Assembly (NCBI GenBank): GCA_915275065.1
Contig: CAJZGD010000129.1
Coordinates: forward strand, 1 to 7,113
Length of the DNA: 7,113 nucleotides
DNA from: an uncultured Corynebacterium sp.
GTDB lineage: Bacteria; Actinomycetota; Actinomycetes; Mycobacteriales; Mycobacteriaceae
Reading direction: 5' to 3'
Under the pieces are notes generated by a model. The model worked only from the letters and a program-made list of their open reading frames with translations. It made no database searches and was not told where the DNA came from. Both the position numbers and the translations under genes were made by a program. Below are positions 1-5,798 of this stretch, piece after piece; within the stretch, counting starts at the first letter, position 1, and each line of letters starts with the position of its first letter.

Positions 1-53
1 CGCTGATGGTACTGCAATCGTGGGGTTGTGGGAGAGTAAGACACCGCCAACAC
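1..53 (+). rRNA. rrf: 5S ribosomal RNA, 3' end (partial)
   Basis: The first ~53 nt match the conserved 3' half of actinobacterial 5S rRNA as I remember it: a GATGGTACTGC block, a GTGGGAGAGTA block, and a closing ACACCGCC strand that would pair with the 5' end of the molecule outside the window. The 5' part is missing because the window starts inside the gene. The exact 3' end (52-54) is estimated from where the closing helix should finish. It places the window just downstream of an rRNA operon transcribed on the plus strand. Confidence 0.9.
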
Positions 54-69
54 TTATAACTTCATATGC

Positions 70-132
70 GTGTGGGGTGTGCCGAATCCTCCAAGGAAGG
101 AGGAAGGAGGCACACCCCACACACTTTGCTTT
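70..132 (+). terminator. Intrinsic terminator of the rRNA operon
   Basis: A perfect 14-bp inverted repeat (arms 70-83 GTGTGGGGTGTGCC and 109-122) encloses a smaller hairpin (87-92 TCCTCC with 99-104 GGAGGA). It is followed by a T-rich stretch, ACTTTGCTTT. This is a very stable stem only ~17 nt after the 5S 3' end, as expected for an rRNA operon terminator. It also ends just before the stop codon of the convergent TetR gene. On the minus strand it lacks a proper U-run, so its role there is less clear. Confidence 0.88.
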
Positions 133-679
133 AGACGTCGAAAAGCTTTTCTAACGTCGCATCAATGCATAACTGCATAGTGTCCTGGCTGATATCGCCA
201 GATGCGTCCACAATAGTGAAAAGTAAAAACAGTTCCTCAATCATATGGTCGGTAATCTCAGGACGTAACTCGCCGGATTCCCGCCACGCTGCAATCTTCT
301 CGGTAAAAAAATCCCCCAATACGCATCCAGACCCATGTTGGTCCATATATTGCTTCCGCAATGCGTCACCCGGAGACTTGCTATACCACTCCGCCAAAAT
401 CTTATTATCACGGATCGCTGCAACATTAGCCTGCACATATGCAGAAAGCGCTTCCTTAGGCTGCGACCAATCGACCATCGCAGCGATTTTTCGCTTAGAA
501 TCCGCGTTCTCTAAAAAATATACAGCCTGGAATAACGCCAGCTTCGACCGGTAAAAAGTGTAAACACCCCCCACCGCCATGCCGGCCTCCTGGGAAATCT
601 CCAACATCGACGCCGCCTTATAGCCATGCAGCGCAAATACAGTGCGCGCAGCCTGAAGCAACTCCGATTCTGTAGCCAT
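131..679 (-). CDS. TetR/AcrR-family transcriptional repressor
   Basis: This 182-residue protein has the TetR layout. The N-terminal DNA-binding domain spans about residues 5-50: a LLQAARTVFALHGY helix, the helix-turn-helix at about 24-43 (SMLEISQEAGMAVGGVYTFY), and the family tail FYRSKLALF (42-50). The remainder is an all-helical ligand and dimerisation domain too variable to name a ligand. The ATG at 679 is chosen because an in-frame stop lies 15 nt upstream and the family helix begins right after it. There is no good ribosome site; AGG abuts the ATG. A GATAAT at 684-689 suggests a nearly leaderless transcript. The gene lies 80 nt downstream of the small membrane-protein gene on the same strand. 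A TetR-type operator precedes that gene, so control of the pair and of itself is inferred. The inducer is unknown. Confidence 0.92.
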   Translation of the reverse strand: MATESELLQAARTVFALHGYKAASMLEISQEAGMAVGGVYTFYRSKLALFQAVYFLENADSKRKIAAMVDWSQPKEALSAYVQANVAAIRDNKILAEWYSKSPGDALRKQYMDQHGSGCVLGDFFTEKIAAWRESGELRPEITDHMIEELFLLFTIVDASGDISQDTMQLCIDATLEKLFDV

Positions 680-683
680 CCTG

Positions 684-712
684 ATTATCCGACCCTATAC
701 ATAGTCATTGAA
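684..712 (-). promoter_or_regulatory. Possible leaderless promoter of the TetR gene
   Basis: On the minus strand, TTCAAT (707-712) and GATAAT (684-689) are separated by exactly 17 nt. The -10 lies only 4 nt before the ATG at 679, so transcription would start at or next to the start codon. Leaderless mRNAs are common in actinobacteria, which would explain the missing ribosome site. The -35 is weak, so this is tentative. Confidence 0.4.
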
Positions 713-726
713 TAGTGCTTAGGAAA

Positions 727-749
727 CCCCAGGTCGAAACCACCTGGAG
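727..749 (-). terminator. Hairpin between membrane gene and TetR gene
   Basis: CCAGGT and ACCTGG (729-734 and 742-747) form a 6-bp stem around a 7-nt loop. It can be extended by a G-T wobble and a C-G pair at the base on the minus-strand RNA. The following bases are GGTTTCC, not a true U-run. It could partly terminate the membrane-gene transcript or mark an RNA-processing site, reducing repressor output relative to the membrane protein. Confidence 0.35.
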
Positions 750-759
750 CCCGGGTCGA

Positions 760-1071
760 TTATATCAGCTTCATTGTGAGCCACGCCGCGAAGCCAGCGA
801 TGACAACAAAACTCATCAGCTTGACAATCAAATCCATATCCATGCACCCCACATACCAGGCTATTGCTACCCCAGCTAGCCAAATCCCGGCGACCTTACC
901 TACCGGTGGCAGGGCCGGAATAAGGCACATCCCCAATACCATGACGATAATTCCGCCGGTGAAGAAGGAGAGAAAGTCGGGATTGGCCATATCGATGCCA
1001 TGTGTTTCAGTGACGCCCCAGATCACCACCAATAATCCAATGGCTACCAGGCAAGCTCCCATGATGGTCAT
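760..1071 (-). CDS. Small four-helix membrane protein of unknown function
   Basis: I do not recognise the family. The 103-residue product is almost wholly hydrophobic, with four likely membrane helices at about residues 4-20, 36-54, 58-75 and 80-100. Short polar turns separate them (TETHGIDMANPD at 21-32, PPVG at 55-58, CMDMD at 76-80). The ATG at 1071 is preferred over one 36 nt upstream because AAAGGA lies at good spacing before it. It precedes the TetR gene by 80 nt on the same strand, with a promoter and perfect palindromic operator upstream. By analogy with other TetR-linked membrane genes it could be a small transporter, stress or permeability protein induced by the ligand. The size recalls small multidrug resistance (SMR) proteins, but the SMR pattern with glutamate inside helix 1 is absent; the only early glutamate (E22) lies just after that helix. 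Confidence 0.8.
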   Translation of the reverse strand: MTIMGACLVAIGLLVVIWGVTETHGIDMANPDFLSFFTGGIIVMVLGMCLIPALPPVGKVAGIWLAGVAIAWYVGCMDMDLIVKLMSFVVIAGFAAWLTMKLI

Positions 1072-1127
1072 GATGCATTCCTTTCTGGCCCAGGTGAGTA
1101 TTTGCATGTGTATACCTGCGCCAATTC

Positions 1128-1156
1128 ATGAATGAATATTTTTTATATTCATTCAT
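1128..1156. promoter_or_regulatory. Palindromic operator, likely bound by the TetR protein
   Basis: ATGAATGAATAT (1128-1139) and its exact reverse complement (1145-1156) flank a TTTTT spacer. This gives a perfect 12-5-12 inverted repeat of 29 bp. Its length and symmetry are typical of TetR-family sites. The TGAATGA/TCATTCA half-sites resemble those I recall for FadR-type TetR regulators of fatty-acid genes, although likeness to one motif does not fix the ligand. It overlaps the expected transcription start of the membrane-protein gene, an ideal position for repression. Confidence 0.8.
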
Positions 1157-1184
1157 AGCGTAGCAAATCCACCCCGACTGTCAA
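1157..1184 (-). promoter_or_regulatory. Promoter of membrane-protein / TetR genes
   Basis: On the minus strand a perfect -35 TTGACA (1179-1184) is followed after 16 nt by TACGCT (1157-1162), preceded by TGC, an extended -10 element. The start site would fall near 1150, inside the 29-bp palindrome. A second candidate (TTCATT 1131-1136, 16 nt, TATACA 1109-1114) uses part of the palindrome as its -35. In either case repressor binding would block initiation. Confidence 0.6.
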
Positions 1185-1197
1185 CCCCACGTGGCTA

Positions 1198-2958
1198 TTA
1201 TCCGGCTAGATGCAATCGTTTTCCCTGCCAAGTATTTCGCAGCCATCGGTCATGCGATGCCACAACAATCGCACCCGGATAGTCAGGAATCGCCTGCTCA
1301 AGCTCGGTCACTAGCCGTAACGATAGGTGGTTCGTCGGCTCATCCAGCAATAACACCTCAGGTGGATTTGCCAACAAAATAGCAAGCGCAAGTCGGCGCT
1401 GCTGGCCCACACTCAGTTCAGTCACCACCCGGTTCTCATCCCGGGCGGCCAGCAATCCGAAGGTGCTTAACGGCACCTCGGCCGCACGGTCAATCCCCAC
1501 CGCTTGTTCGTAGGCTCGACGAGCGGTCCACCGAACCAGGTTTTTCTGGGATGCAGATGGCCGTTCCCACTGTTGGATGGTCGGTGGGCTTGGTAGCCGA
1601 GTCTCCTGGGTGAGCATTCCCACCCGCACACCATCGAGCCTGGTCACATGCCCCGATGTGGGCGGTAACTCATCGGCCAGTACCTGCAATAACGTGGATT
1701 TTCCCACCCCGTTGGCGCCGGTAATCAACCAGCGGTCTCCAGCCTCAATCGCAAGGGACACTGGCGATAGCCGCTGTGACACACTCACGTTTGTGGCCGC
1801 AAGCACCGCATCGTCACCACCAAGCTCGCCAAGGCCACCAGCGGTAGCGCTATTTCCGATTCCAGTCGCTGCCGTAAAACCTGCGAACCGCAATTCTCGC
1901 GGTGGTTTGCTGACCTGCTGCTGTTGGAGTGTGGCGAGTCGGGAGCGGGCATTGGTCACCCGGCGTGACACTACTTTGGCGTTGCGATCGGCATAGAATT
2001 TCCGGGCTGCTCGGGCTTCGGTTCGCGGTATTTCATGACCGTGGCCCACACTGTGACTATCATGCACCGCATCCTTGAGCCGCCGTAATTCCGCCTGCTC
2101 ATCTCGGTATTGTTGGGCCCACCGGCGGCGTTCGTCGCGCTGAACCTGCAAATAATCGCTATAGGTACCGCTAAACCGGGTGATGCCGTTGTATTCGATC
2201 GCGTCGTCTTGTCGGTGGGGGAGTGGTCGGGGGTCTAAGTCCACCAGGCTGGTGGCGACATTATCAAGGAAACTTCGGTCGTGGCTCACAATCAGCACTG
2301 GTCCCTGCCAGTGGGACACCATGTCCTGGAGATAATCGGTGGCCGCGTCATCAAGATGATTGGTGGGTTCGTCGAGCAAGAGAATATCGGGGCTGGATAG
2401 GAGCACGCAGGCCAATGATAGGCGGGAGAGTTGCCCGCCGGACAGGTGGCTGGTAGGCCGGTGGCGTGGCAAGTGACTCAGCCCTAGCCCATCGAGCATG
2501 GCGTCGACTCGGGCGTCAATATCCCAGATGTTCAGGCGTTCTGCCTGTTCTAAGGCCGTGGCATAGGCATCCGCGGCTTCGGTCCTTTCGGTCGCCGAAT
2601 CGGAATGCGCCAGCAGCGTTGCGGCCTGCTCAATCGTGTGGGTTATGGATCGCAGATAGGCTATGGCCGATTCGAGTGTTTGTTCGATTGTTTCGTGGGG
2701 TGTGACTTGTGGGGTTTGGGGGAGAAAACCAATGCGGGGACGTGTGCCGCCTGGGCCGATGGCGGTGATCGTTCCGGCGTCGACAGGCATAAGGCCGGCG
2801 GCGAGTCGTAACAGGGTGGATTTGCCGCACCCGTTTTCCCCGATAATCCCGGTGACGCCTTGGGCAGGTACGGTAATGGACACATTGGTGAGCACGCGGT
2901 GGGTGCCAAAGGAAACGGATACACCATCGAAACGTAGATGGGCAAAGCTGGCGGGCAT
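1198..2958 (-). CDS. ABC-F family ATP-binding protein (ribosome-associated)
   Basis: This 586-residue protein has two ABC ATPase domains and no membrane segment. Domain 1 has Walker A GENGCGKST (40-48), a Q-loop near 81, signature LSGGQ (172-176), Walker B ILLLDEPTNHLD and switch SHD (225-227). Domain 2 has GANGVGKST (414-422), LSVGQ (515-519), VLLLDEPTNHL and SHD (568-570). The second signature departs slightly from LSGGQ. The linker (~240-390) is rich in arginine and contains the helical segment that in ABC-F proteins reaches into the ribosomal E site. The ATG at 2958 follows GAGG at 9-nt spacing. A GTG start at 3045 is unlikely because the -10 lies immediately upstream of it. ABC-F members are translation factors or antibiotic-resistance proteins (OleB, TlrC and Msr types). 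Divergence from an efflux gene favours a resistance or stress role, by inference. Confidence 0.93.
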   Translation of the reverse strand: MPASFAHLRFDGVSVSFGTHRVLTNVSITVPAQGVTGIIGENGCGKSTLLRLAAGLMPVDAGTITAIGPGGTRPRIGFLPQTPQVTPHETIEQTLESAIAYLRSITHTIEQAATLLAHSDSATERTEAADAYATALEQAERLNIWDIDARVDAMLDGLGLSHLPRHRPTSHLSGGQLSRLSLACVLLSSPDILLLDEPTNHLDDAATDYLQDMVSHWQGPVLIVSHDRSFLDNVATSLVDLDPRPLPHRQDDAIEYNGITRFSGTYSDYLQVQRDERRRWAQQYRDEQAELRRLKDAVHDSHSVGHGHEIPRTEARAARKFYADRNAKVVSRRVTNARSRLATLQQQQVSKPPRELRFAGFTAATGIGNSATAGGLGELGGDDAVLAATNVSVSQRLSPVSLAIEAGDRWLITGANGVGKSTLLQVLADELPPTSGHVTRLDGVRVGMLTQETRLPSPPTIQQWERPSASQKNLVRWTARRAYEQAVGIDRAAEVPLSTFGLLAARDENRVVTELSVGQQRRLALAILLANPPEVLLLDEPTNHLSLRLVTELEQAIPDYPGAIVVASHDRWLRNTWQGKRLHLAG

Positions 2959-3047
2959 GATAATAGACCTCAAAGAATAGCTGGACCCACCGGGCGGGAA
3001 CCGCCGCAGACATGGGGTTGTCGAGAATCTATAGCCGCATGGCACCG

Positions 3048-3076
3048 ATCATAACACATGCTGGCAGGTAGCAGTT
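3048..3076 (-). promoter_or_regulatory. Promoter of the ABC-F gene
   Basis: TATGAT (3048-3053, minus strand) differs from TATAAT at one base and is preceded by TGT, giving an extended -10. At the usual 17-nt spacing the -35 is AACTGC (3071-3076), which is poor; the extended -10 may compensate. The predicted start near 3041 gives an ~80-nt leader before the ATG at 2958. The leader holds a 5-bp GGCGG-TTC-CCGCC hairpin but no convincing terminator. Confidence 0.55.
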
Positions 3077-3080
3077 GTTA

Positions 3081-3110
3081 TTGACAGCCGAGAGAATTCG
3101 ATAGTAGATT
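3081..3110 (+). promoter_or_regulatory. Promoter of the MFS transporter gene
   Basis: A perfect TTGACA (3081-3086) is followed after 18 nt by TAGATT (3105-3110), which fits the corynebacterial TAnAnT -10 pattern. Transcription should start near 3117, leaving a ~100-nt leader. The -35 boxes of this promoter and the divergent ABC-F promoter are only 4 bp apart, so a regulator bound here could affect both genes. Confidence 0.6.
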
Positions 3111-3128
3111 GGGCCGTAATAATTTCAT

Positions 3129-3200
3129 GGTTGTTGTCCGCGCATGTCGGTTGGTGGCTAGCTGGCGAACGAGGCGCCAGGTCATGTGTCCACAACAACC
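3129..3200 (+). promoter_or_regulatory. Structured leader of the MFS mRNA
   Basis: GGTTGTTGT (3129-3137) pairs perfectly with ACAACAACC (3192-3200). Nested inside is a strong hairpin, CTGGCG (3162-3167) with CGCCAG (3175-3180), loop AACGAGG. The outer stem closes 4 nt before the ribosome site GGAGG (3205-3209). An open frame from ATG 3127 reads MVVVRACRL and overlaps the transporter start out of frame, but it lacks a ribosome site. This could be a leader-peptide or RNA-structure control element; function is inferred only. Confidence 0.4.
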
Positions 3201-3215
3201 TAATGGAGGTCTGTC

Positions 3216-4559
3216 ATGCGACAGATTATCGTGGGGATTTCGGCAGTGTTTCTTGCCGCTTTCCTTGACCTTACCGACAACACCAGTGTGAGTGTTGCGT
3301 TTCCCTCGATTGCCAGTTCACTTGGCGCGTCACATGCCGTGCTGCAATGGGTGAGCATTGGCAATACGCTGGCCCTGGGGGCGGGTTTAGCCCTGGGTGG
3401 CCAGCTTGGTGACCAATATGGTCGCCGTAAAATGTTCCTGATTGGTGTCGCAGGCTACATCGTGACCACGGTGTTATGCGCTGTAGCACCCACCGGGATG
3501 GCCTTGGCGATCTTCCGGTTTATCCAAGGCCTGGTCGGGTCGTTGATGATTCCGCAAATTTTCGGGATCATTAAGGCCTCGGTGCCGGAGGCGAAGCAGC
3601 CGGCGGTGTTTGGCATGTACGGCATCGTGCTCAGCCTTGCCGCGATCGCCGGCCCATTATTGGGTGGCGTCTTGGTGAGCTGGAATGTTTTTCACTTGTC
3701 TTGGCGGCTGGTGTTTTTCTTCAACGTGCCCATTGCGGCAGTGGCGTTTGTGCTGGGCTATTTGTATATTCCCGAGTCGCTCGCATCGGTGCGGCAGGGC
3801 ATTCATGTGCTGGGTGCGATTGTGGTGGCTGTGGCGACCACGCTTGTGCTGTTGCCGTTGAGCCTGATGAGCACGTCCGGCTGGCCTGCCTGGGGTTTTC
3901 CGGCTTTGGTGCTGGCCGCCGCGCTGTATGCATTCCTGTATGTGTCGGGGATGCGGAAGCTTCGGGATCAGAATGTGCGCCTGCGGCAGTTTTCGCTGGG
4001 CATGGCGGCATCGTTGCTGTTTTTCTCCGTGGTTGGTGCCCTGTTTCTCATCCTGTCGCTGTATGTTGCCCAGACATCACAGCGGTCGGCGTGGGGCATT
4101 GCCCTGGTCATGCTGCCGTATGCGGTGGGTTCGGTGTTGACCTCCGGGGTGTCGACTGCCGCCGAGGCGCGGCATGGTCGTGCTCTTTGTGTTCTCGGGG
4201 CGGCGCTGTCAGCAGGGTTCACTGCGGCGTTTGCGGGGTTGCTGCATATCAATCCGCAGCCGGCGTATTGGCAGTACGCGGTGGTGCTTCTGATTGGTGG
4301 CATGGGTGTTGGCCTCTGTGCGCCGATTCTCATTAATCTGATTTTGTCGGCGGTGCCACATGATATGGCAGGATCCGCCAGCGGACTTTTGAACACTTGT
4401 TCTCAAATTGGGGCAGCTGCTGGCATTGCGGTATTTATGACCTGGTATTTTGATGGTGCAGATTCGTCATCGTTTATTTCGGCGCTCATTGGCATGACGG
4501 TGGTTTATGCGCTGTCTGCGGTATTGTCCGGGCTCTTGCCGAAGGCCTCGCAAGCTTGA
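3216..4559 (+). CDS. MFS transporter, DHA2 (EmrB/QacA-like) drug-efflux type
   Basis: This 447-residue integral membrane protein has the landmarks of proton-driven DHA2 antiporters. A first helix carries LDLTDNTSVSVAFPSI (17-32), the position of motif D1 (LDxTIVNVALPxI in relatives). Motif A is GGQLGDQYGRRK (61-72) and antiporter motif C is AGPLLGG (145-151). About 12-14 hydrophobic helices follow to residue ~440. Length is at the short end for a 14-helix member. The ATG at 3216 follows GGAGG at 6-nt spacing. Family members expel drugs, dyes or other toxic small molecules across the cytoplasmic membrane; the substrate here is not evident. It is transcribed away from the ABC-F gene through a shared promoter region, which suggests joint control. 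Two aspartates in D1 (D18 and D21) are of interest, since acidic residues there affect cation handling in QacA-like proteins. Confidence 0.9.
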   Translation: MRQIIVGISAVFLAAFLDLTDNTSVSVAFPSIASSLGASHAVLQWVSIGNTLALGAGLALGGQLGDQYGRRKMFLIGVAGYIVTTVLCAVAPTGMALAIFRFIQGLVGSLMIPQIFGIIKASVPEAKQPAVFGMYGIVLSLAAIAGPLLGGVLVSWNVFHLSWRLVFFFNVPIAAVAFVLGYLYIPESLASVRQGIHVLGAIVVAVATTLVLLPLSLMSTSGWPAWGFPALVLAAALYAFLYVSGMRKLRDQNVRLRQFSLGMAASLLFFSVVGALFLILSLYVAQTSQRSAWGIALVMLPYAVGSVLTSGVSTAAEARHGRALCVLGAALSAGFTAAFAGLLHINPQPAYWQYAVVLLIGGMGVGLCAPILINLILSAVPHDMAGSASGLLNTCSQIGAAAGIAVFMTWYFDGADSSSFISALIGMTVVYALSAVLSGLLPKASQA

Positions 4560-4835
4560 CGACGCCCAAAGGGTTGCAAATCTGAAGTCGGATGAATTAT
4601 GATTATTGGTTAACGATCTTCACCTAATGGTTGTGCGCCACTCATGATGCGCCGACTTCATGATGTTCTTAAGTTTGATTTGGCATGCACTCAATGTTTT
4701 ATCAGGAACCCTTTATAAAAGGTGTAATTTTTGGGGGTAATTAGTCGCCATTATTAGTGTTTGGCTGGAAATCTTTGTAACGTTCTTGATGTCATCATTG
4801 ATGGCTATCAGTACCTACAAGGAAAGAGGATTCTC
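4560..4835. other. AT-rich noncoding spacer with repeats
   Basis: No convincing gene is seen in these 276 nt. Two repeats stand out. A 9-bp inverted repeat TGAAGTCGG (4583-4591) / CCGACTTCA (4652-4660) has a 60-nt loop. The direct repeat TCATGATG occurs at 4642-4649 and 4658-4665. No clear terminator follows the transporter gene; the inverted repeat is the only candidate and lacks a U-run. The right half probably holds the promoter and untranslated leader of the small secreted protein. Confidence 0.5.
4691..4719 (+). promoter_or_regulatory. Possible promoter of the small secreted protein gene
   Basis: TATAAA (4714-4719) lies in a locally A/T-rich, nearly palindromic stretch (CCTTTATAAAAGG). 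At 17-nt spacing the -35 would be TCAATG (4691-4696), a weak match. Initiation here would give a leader of about 110 nt. Other AT-rich -10-like hexamers occur nearby, so the choice is tentative. Confidence 0.35.
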
Positions 4836-5084
4836 ATGAAGGTTACACGTTCTCTCGTCGCCGGTGGCACCGCACTGGCAGTGATGTTTGCCGCAGCCCC
4901 GGCCGTTGCACCTGTTGCTTCTGCTCAGTTGAGCAGTGGTCCTGTGATCGGGACTGTTATTGGCATTGTTTCCCAGCTCGCAGGCTTGGCTATTTTCTTG
5001 GCATTCTGGGGCACCGTGTATAACTTCCTTGTGAACCACGGCACCATTCCTGGTCGAGTAATTCCGGGTCTGCCGATCCTGTAA
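4836..5084 (+). CDS. Small secreted hydrophobic protein
   Basis: The 82-residue product starts with a classical Sec signal peptide. It has a basic n-region (MKVTR), a hydrophobic alanine-rich core (about 7-22), then APVASA, ending in the type-I signal peptidase motif A-S-A at 28-30. Predicted cleavage leaves a 52-residue mature peptide beginning QLSS. This has one long hydrophobic stretch rich in I, V, L and G (about residues 35-65) and a proline/glycine tail ending GLPIL. There are no cysteines. The ATG at 4836 is chosen because AGAGGA ends 5 nt upstream and a signal peptide begins right there; the in-frame extension to 4761 is not supported. I do not recognise the family. Exported, small and membrane-active suggests a mycomembrane or cell-wall peptide, perhaps porin-like, but the corynebacterial PorA and PorH peptides lack signal peptides, so this is speculation. 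Confidence 0.85.
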   Translation: MKVTRSLVAGGTALAVMFAAAPAVAPVASAQLSSGPVIGTVIGIVSQLAGLAIFLAFWGTVYNFLVNHGTIPGRVIPGLPIL

Positions 5085-5100
5085 TCGCATAGCGATTTTT
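5083..5100 (+). terminator. Short intrinsic terminator overlapping the stop codon
   Basis: AATCGC (5083-5088) and GCGATT (5092-5097) form a 6-bp stem with a 3-nt ATA loop, followed by TTT; five T residues run from 5096 to 5100. The left arm begins inside the TAA stop of the secreted-protein gene. It is weak alone but is backed by a stronger hairpin just downstream. Confidence 0.55.
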
Positions 5101-5107
5101 CGTCGAT

Positions 5108-5160
5108 AAGCTTTCAGTTATCGGAATTCTGTTGGGGAGGTTCCGGTACTGAAAGCTTTT
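5108..5160 (+). terminator. Strong composite intrinsic terminator
   Basis: AAGCTTTCAG (5108-5117) pairs perfectly with CTGAAAGCTT (5149-5158). An inner stem CGGAA (5122-5126) / TTCCG (5141-5145) stacks inside it, and the right arm runs into TTTT. This fits a terminator for the secreted-protein transcript. On the minus strand no U-run follows, so it is less suited to end the convergent gene that stops at 5166. The left arm can also be the loop of a different hairpin, CGATAA (5104-5109) / TTATCG (5118-5123). Confidence 0.75.
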
Positions 5161-5165
5161 GTTGC

Positions 5166-5798
5166 TTAATCTAGTGGTAACAGGTTGCGAGGGGTTGCCA
5201 AAACCTCGTCAAGCCGCGACATGTTAGTGCGTAGCAAATCCCACGATGTCTCGGGAATGTTTCGCATTGCTGTTCGAATCACCGTGGGATCTGTTGTGCC
5301 CCAGGCGATTGGCATGGGGGTGACCTCCCGAAACTGTGCCTGCTGTTCCATGCTTGACACCGCGACGCTGGGGACCCGCTCGCCTGTGTGACGCTGATGG
5401 CCCTCAACACGAGACACCGTGCGGGCCGCCAACGCCCACCGAGGTGCACCATCAGGATCGCTATTGACATTCACTAAACTCAATAACACCATGTCGCGGC
5501 TATTTATTTTGGCAATCATTGCTGGGCATAGGGGGTATTTTGCGTATAGCGATTCCGCGTCCCCCACGTATCGGGGGATAATGACGATGAGCGCCAAACT
5601 GCCCAAGGCTAGGACCGCGAGCACCCCCAACGCCACCATGCCAGGCACGCCCCCCAGAATCCGGTGGAGGCACACGCCCGATCCGACCAGGATTGCCGCG
5701 AATAATACCGCGGAAATCTGCAAGCGTCGAGCATCCTTGAGCAGCTCATTATTCTGCCGCGCGTGATCAGCGTCAACATCAAAAGGGAAAATCGTCAT
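5166..5798 (-). CDS. Two-helix membrane protein, probably DUF3239 family
   Basis: The 210-residue protein has a short charged N-terminus, two adjacent membrane helices (about 27-48 and 52-74), and a soluble C-terminal domain. The C-domain contains PRWALAARTVSRVEGH (119-134), GERVPSVAV (139-147) and TPMPIAWGTTDP (160-171). That pattern recalls the corynebacterial DUF3239 proteins, of unknown function; this is from memory and is tentative. The ATG at 5798 is preferred because AGGA sits 10 nt upstream. The frame stays open upstream to a GTG at 5942, but the extra residues show no signal or domain. The helical hairpin would anchor the C-domain at the cytoplasmic membrane with both ends on the same side. 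The gene stands alone and converges on the small secreted-protein gene, sharing an 81-nt gap that contains that gene's terminators. Confidence 0.8.
   Translation of the reverse strand: MTIFPFDVDADHARQNNELLKDARRLQISAVLFAAILVGSGVCLHRILGGVPGMVALGVLAVLALGSLALIVIIPRYVGDAESLYAKYPLCPAMIAKINSRDMVLLSLVNVNSDPDGAPRWALAARTVSRVEGHQRHTGERVPSVAVSSMEQQAQFREVTPMPIAWGTTDPTVIRTAMRNIPETSWDLLRTNMSRLDEVLATPRNLLPLD

Noticed and set aside
760..1071. Small multidrug resistance (SMR) transporter
   Set aside because: Length and helix count fit, but the conserved glutamate within helix 1 and its surrounding SMR pattern are missing.
1187..1194. CCACGTGG 8-bp palindrome next to the ABC-F stop codon
   Set aside because: Short enough to arise by chance, with no partner copy or positional logic beyond lying near a promoter that already has a stronger operator.
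2959..3045. N-terminal extension of the ABC-F protein from a GTG at 3045
   Set aside because: The extended -10 TATGAT (3048-3053) lies just upstream of this GTG, so transcription would start about where it lies. The ATG at 2958 has a ribosome site, and the extra 29 residues do not resemble an ABC-F N-terminus.
3701..4336. Long open frame in another plus-strand frame inside the MFS gene (and several on the opposite strand of the ABC-F gene)
   Set aside because: Odd composition rich in C, G and A, no ribosome site, and complete overlap with a convincing transporter gene. These are shadow frames of GC-biased codon use.
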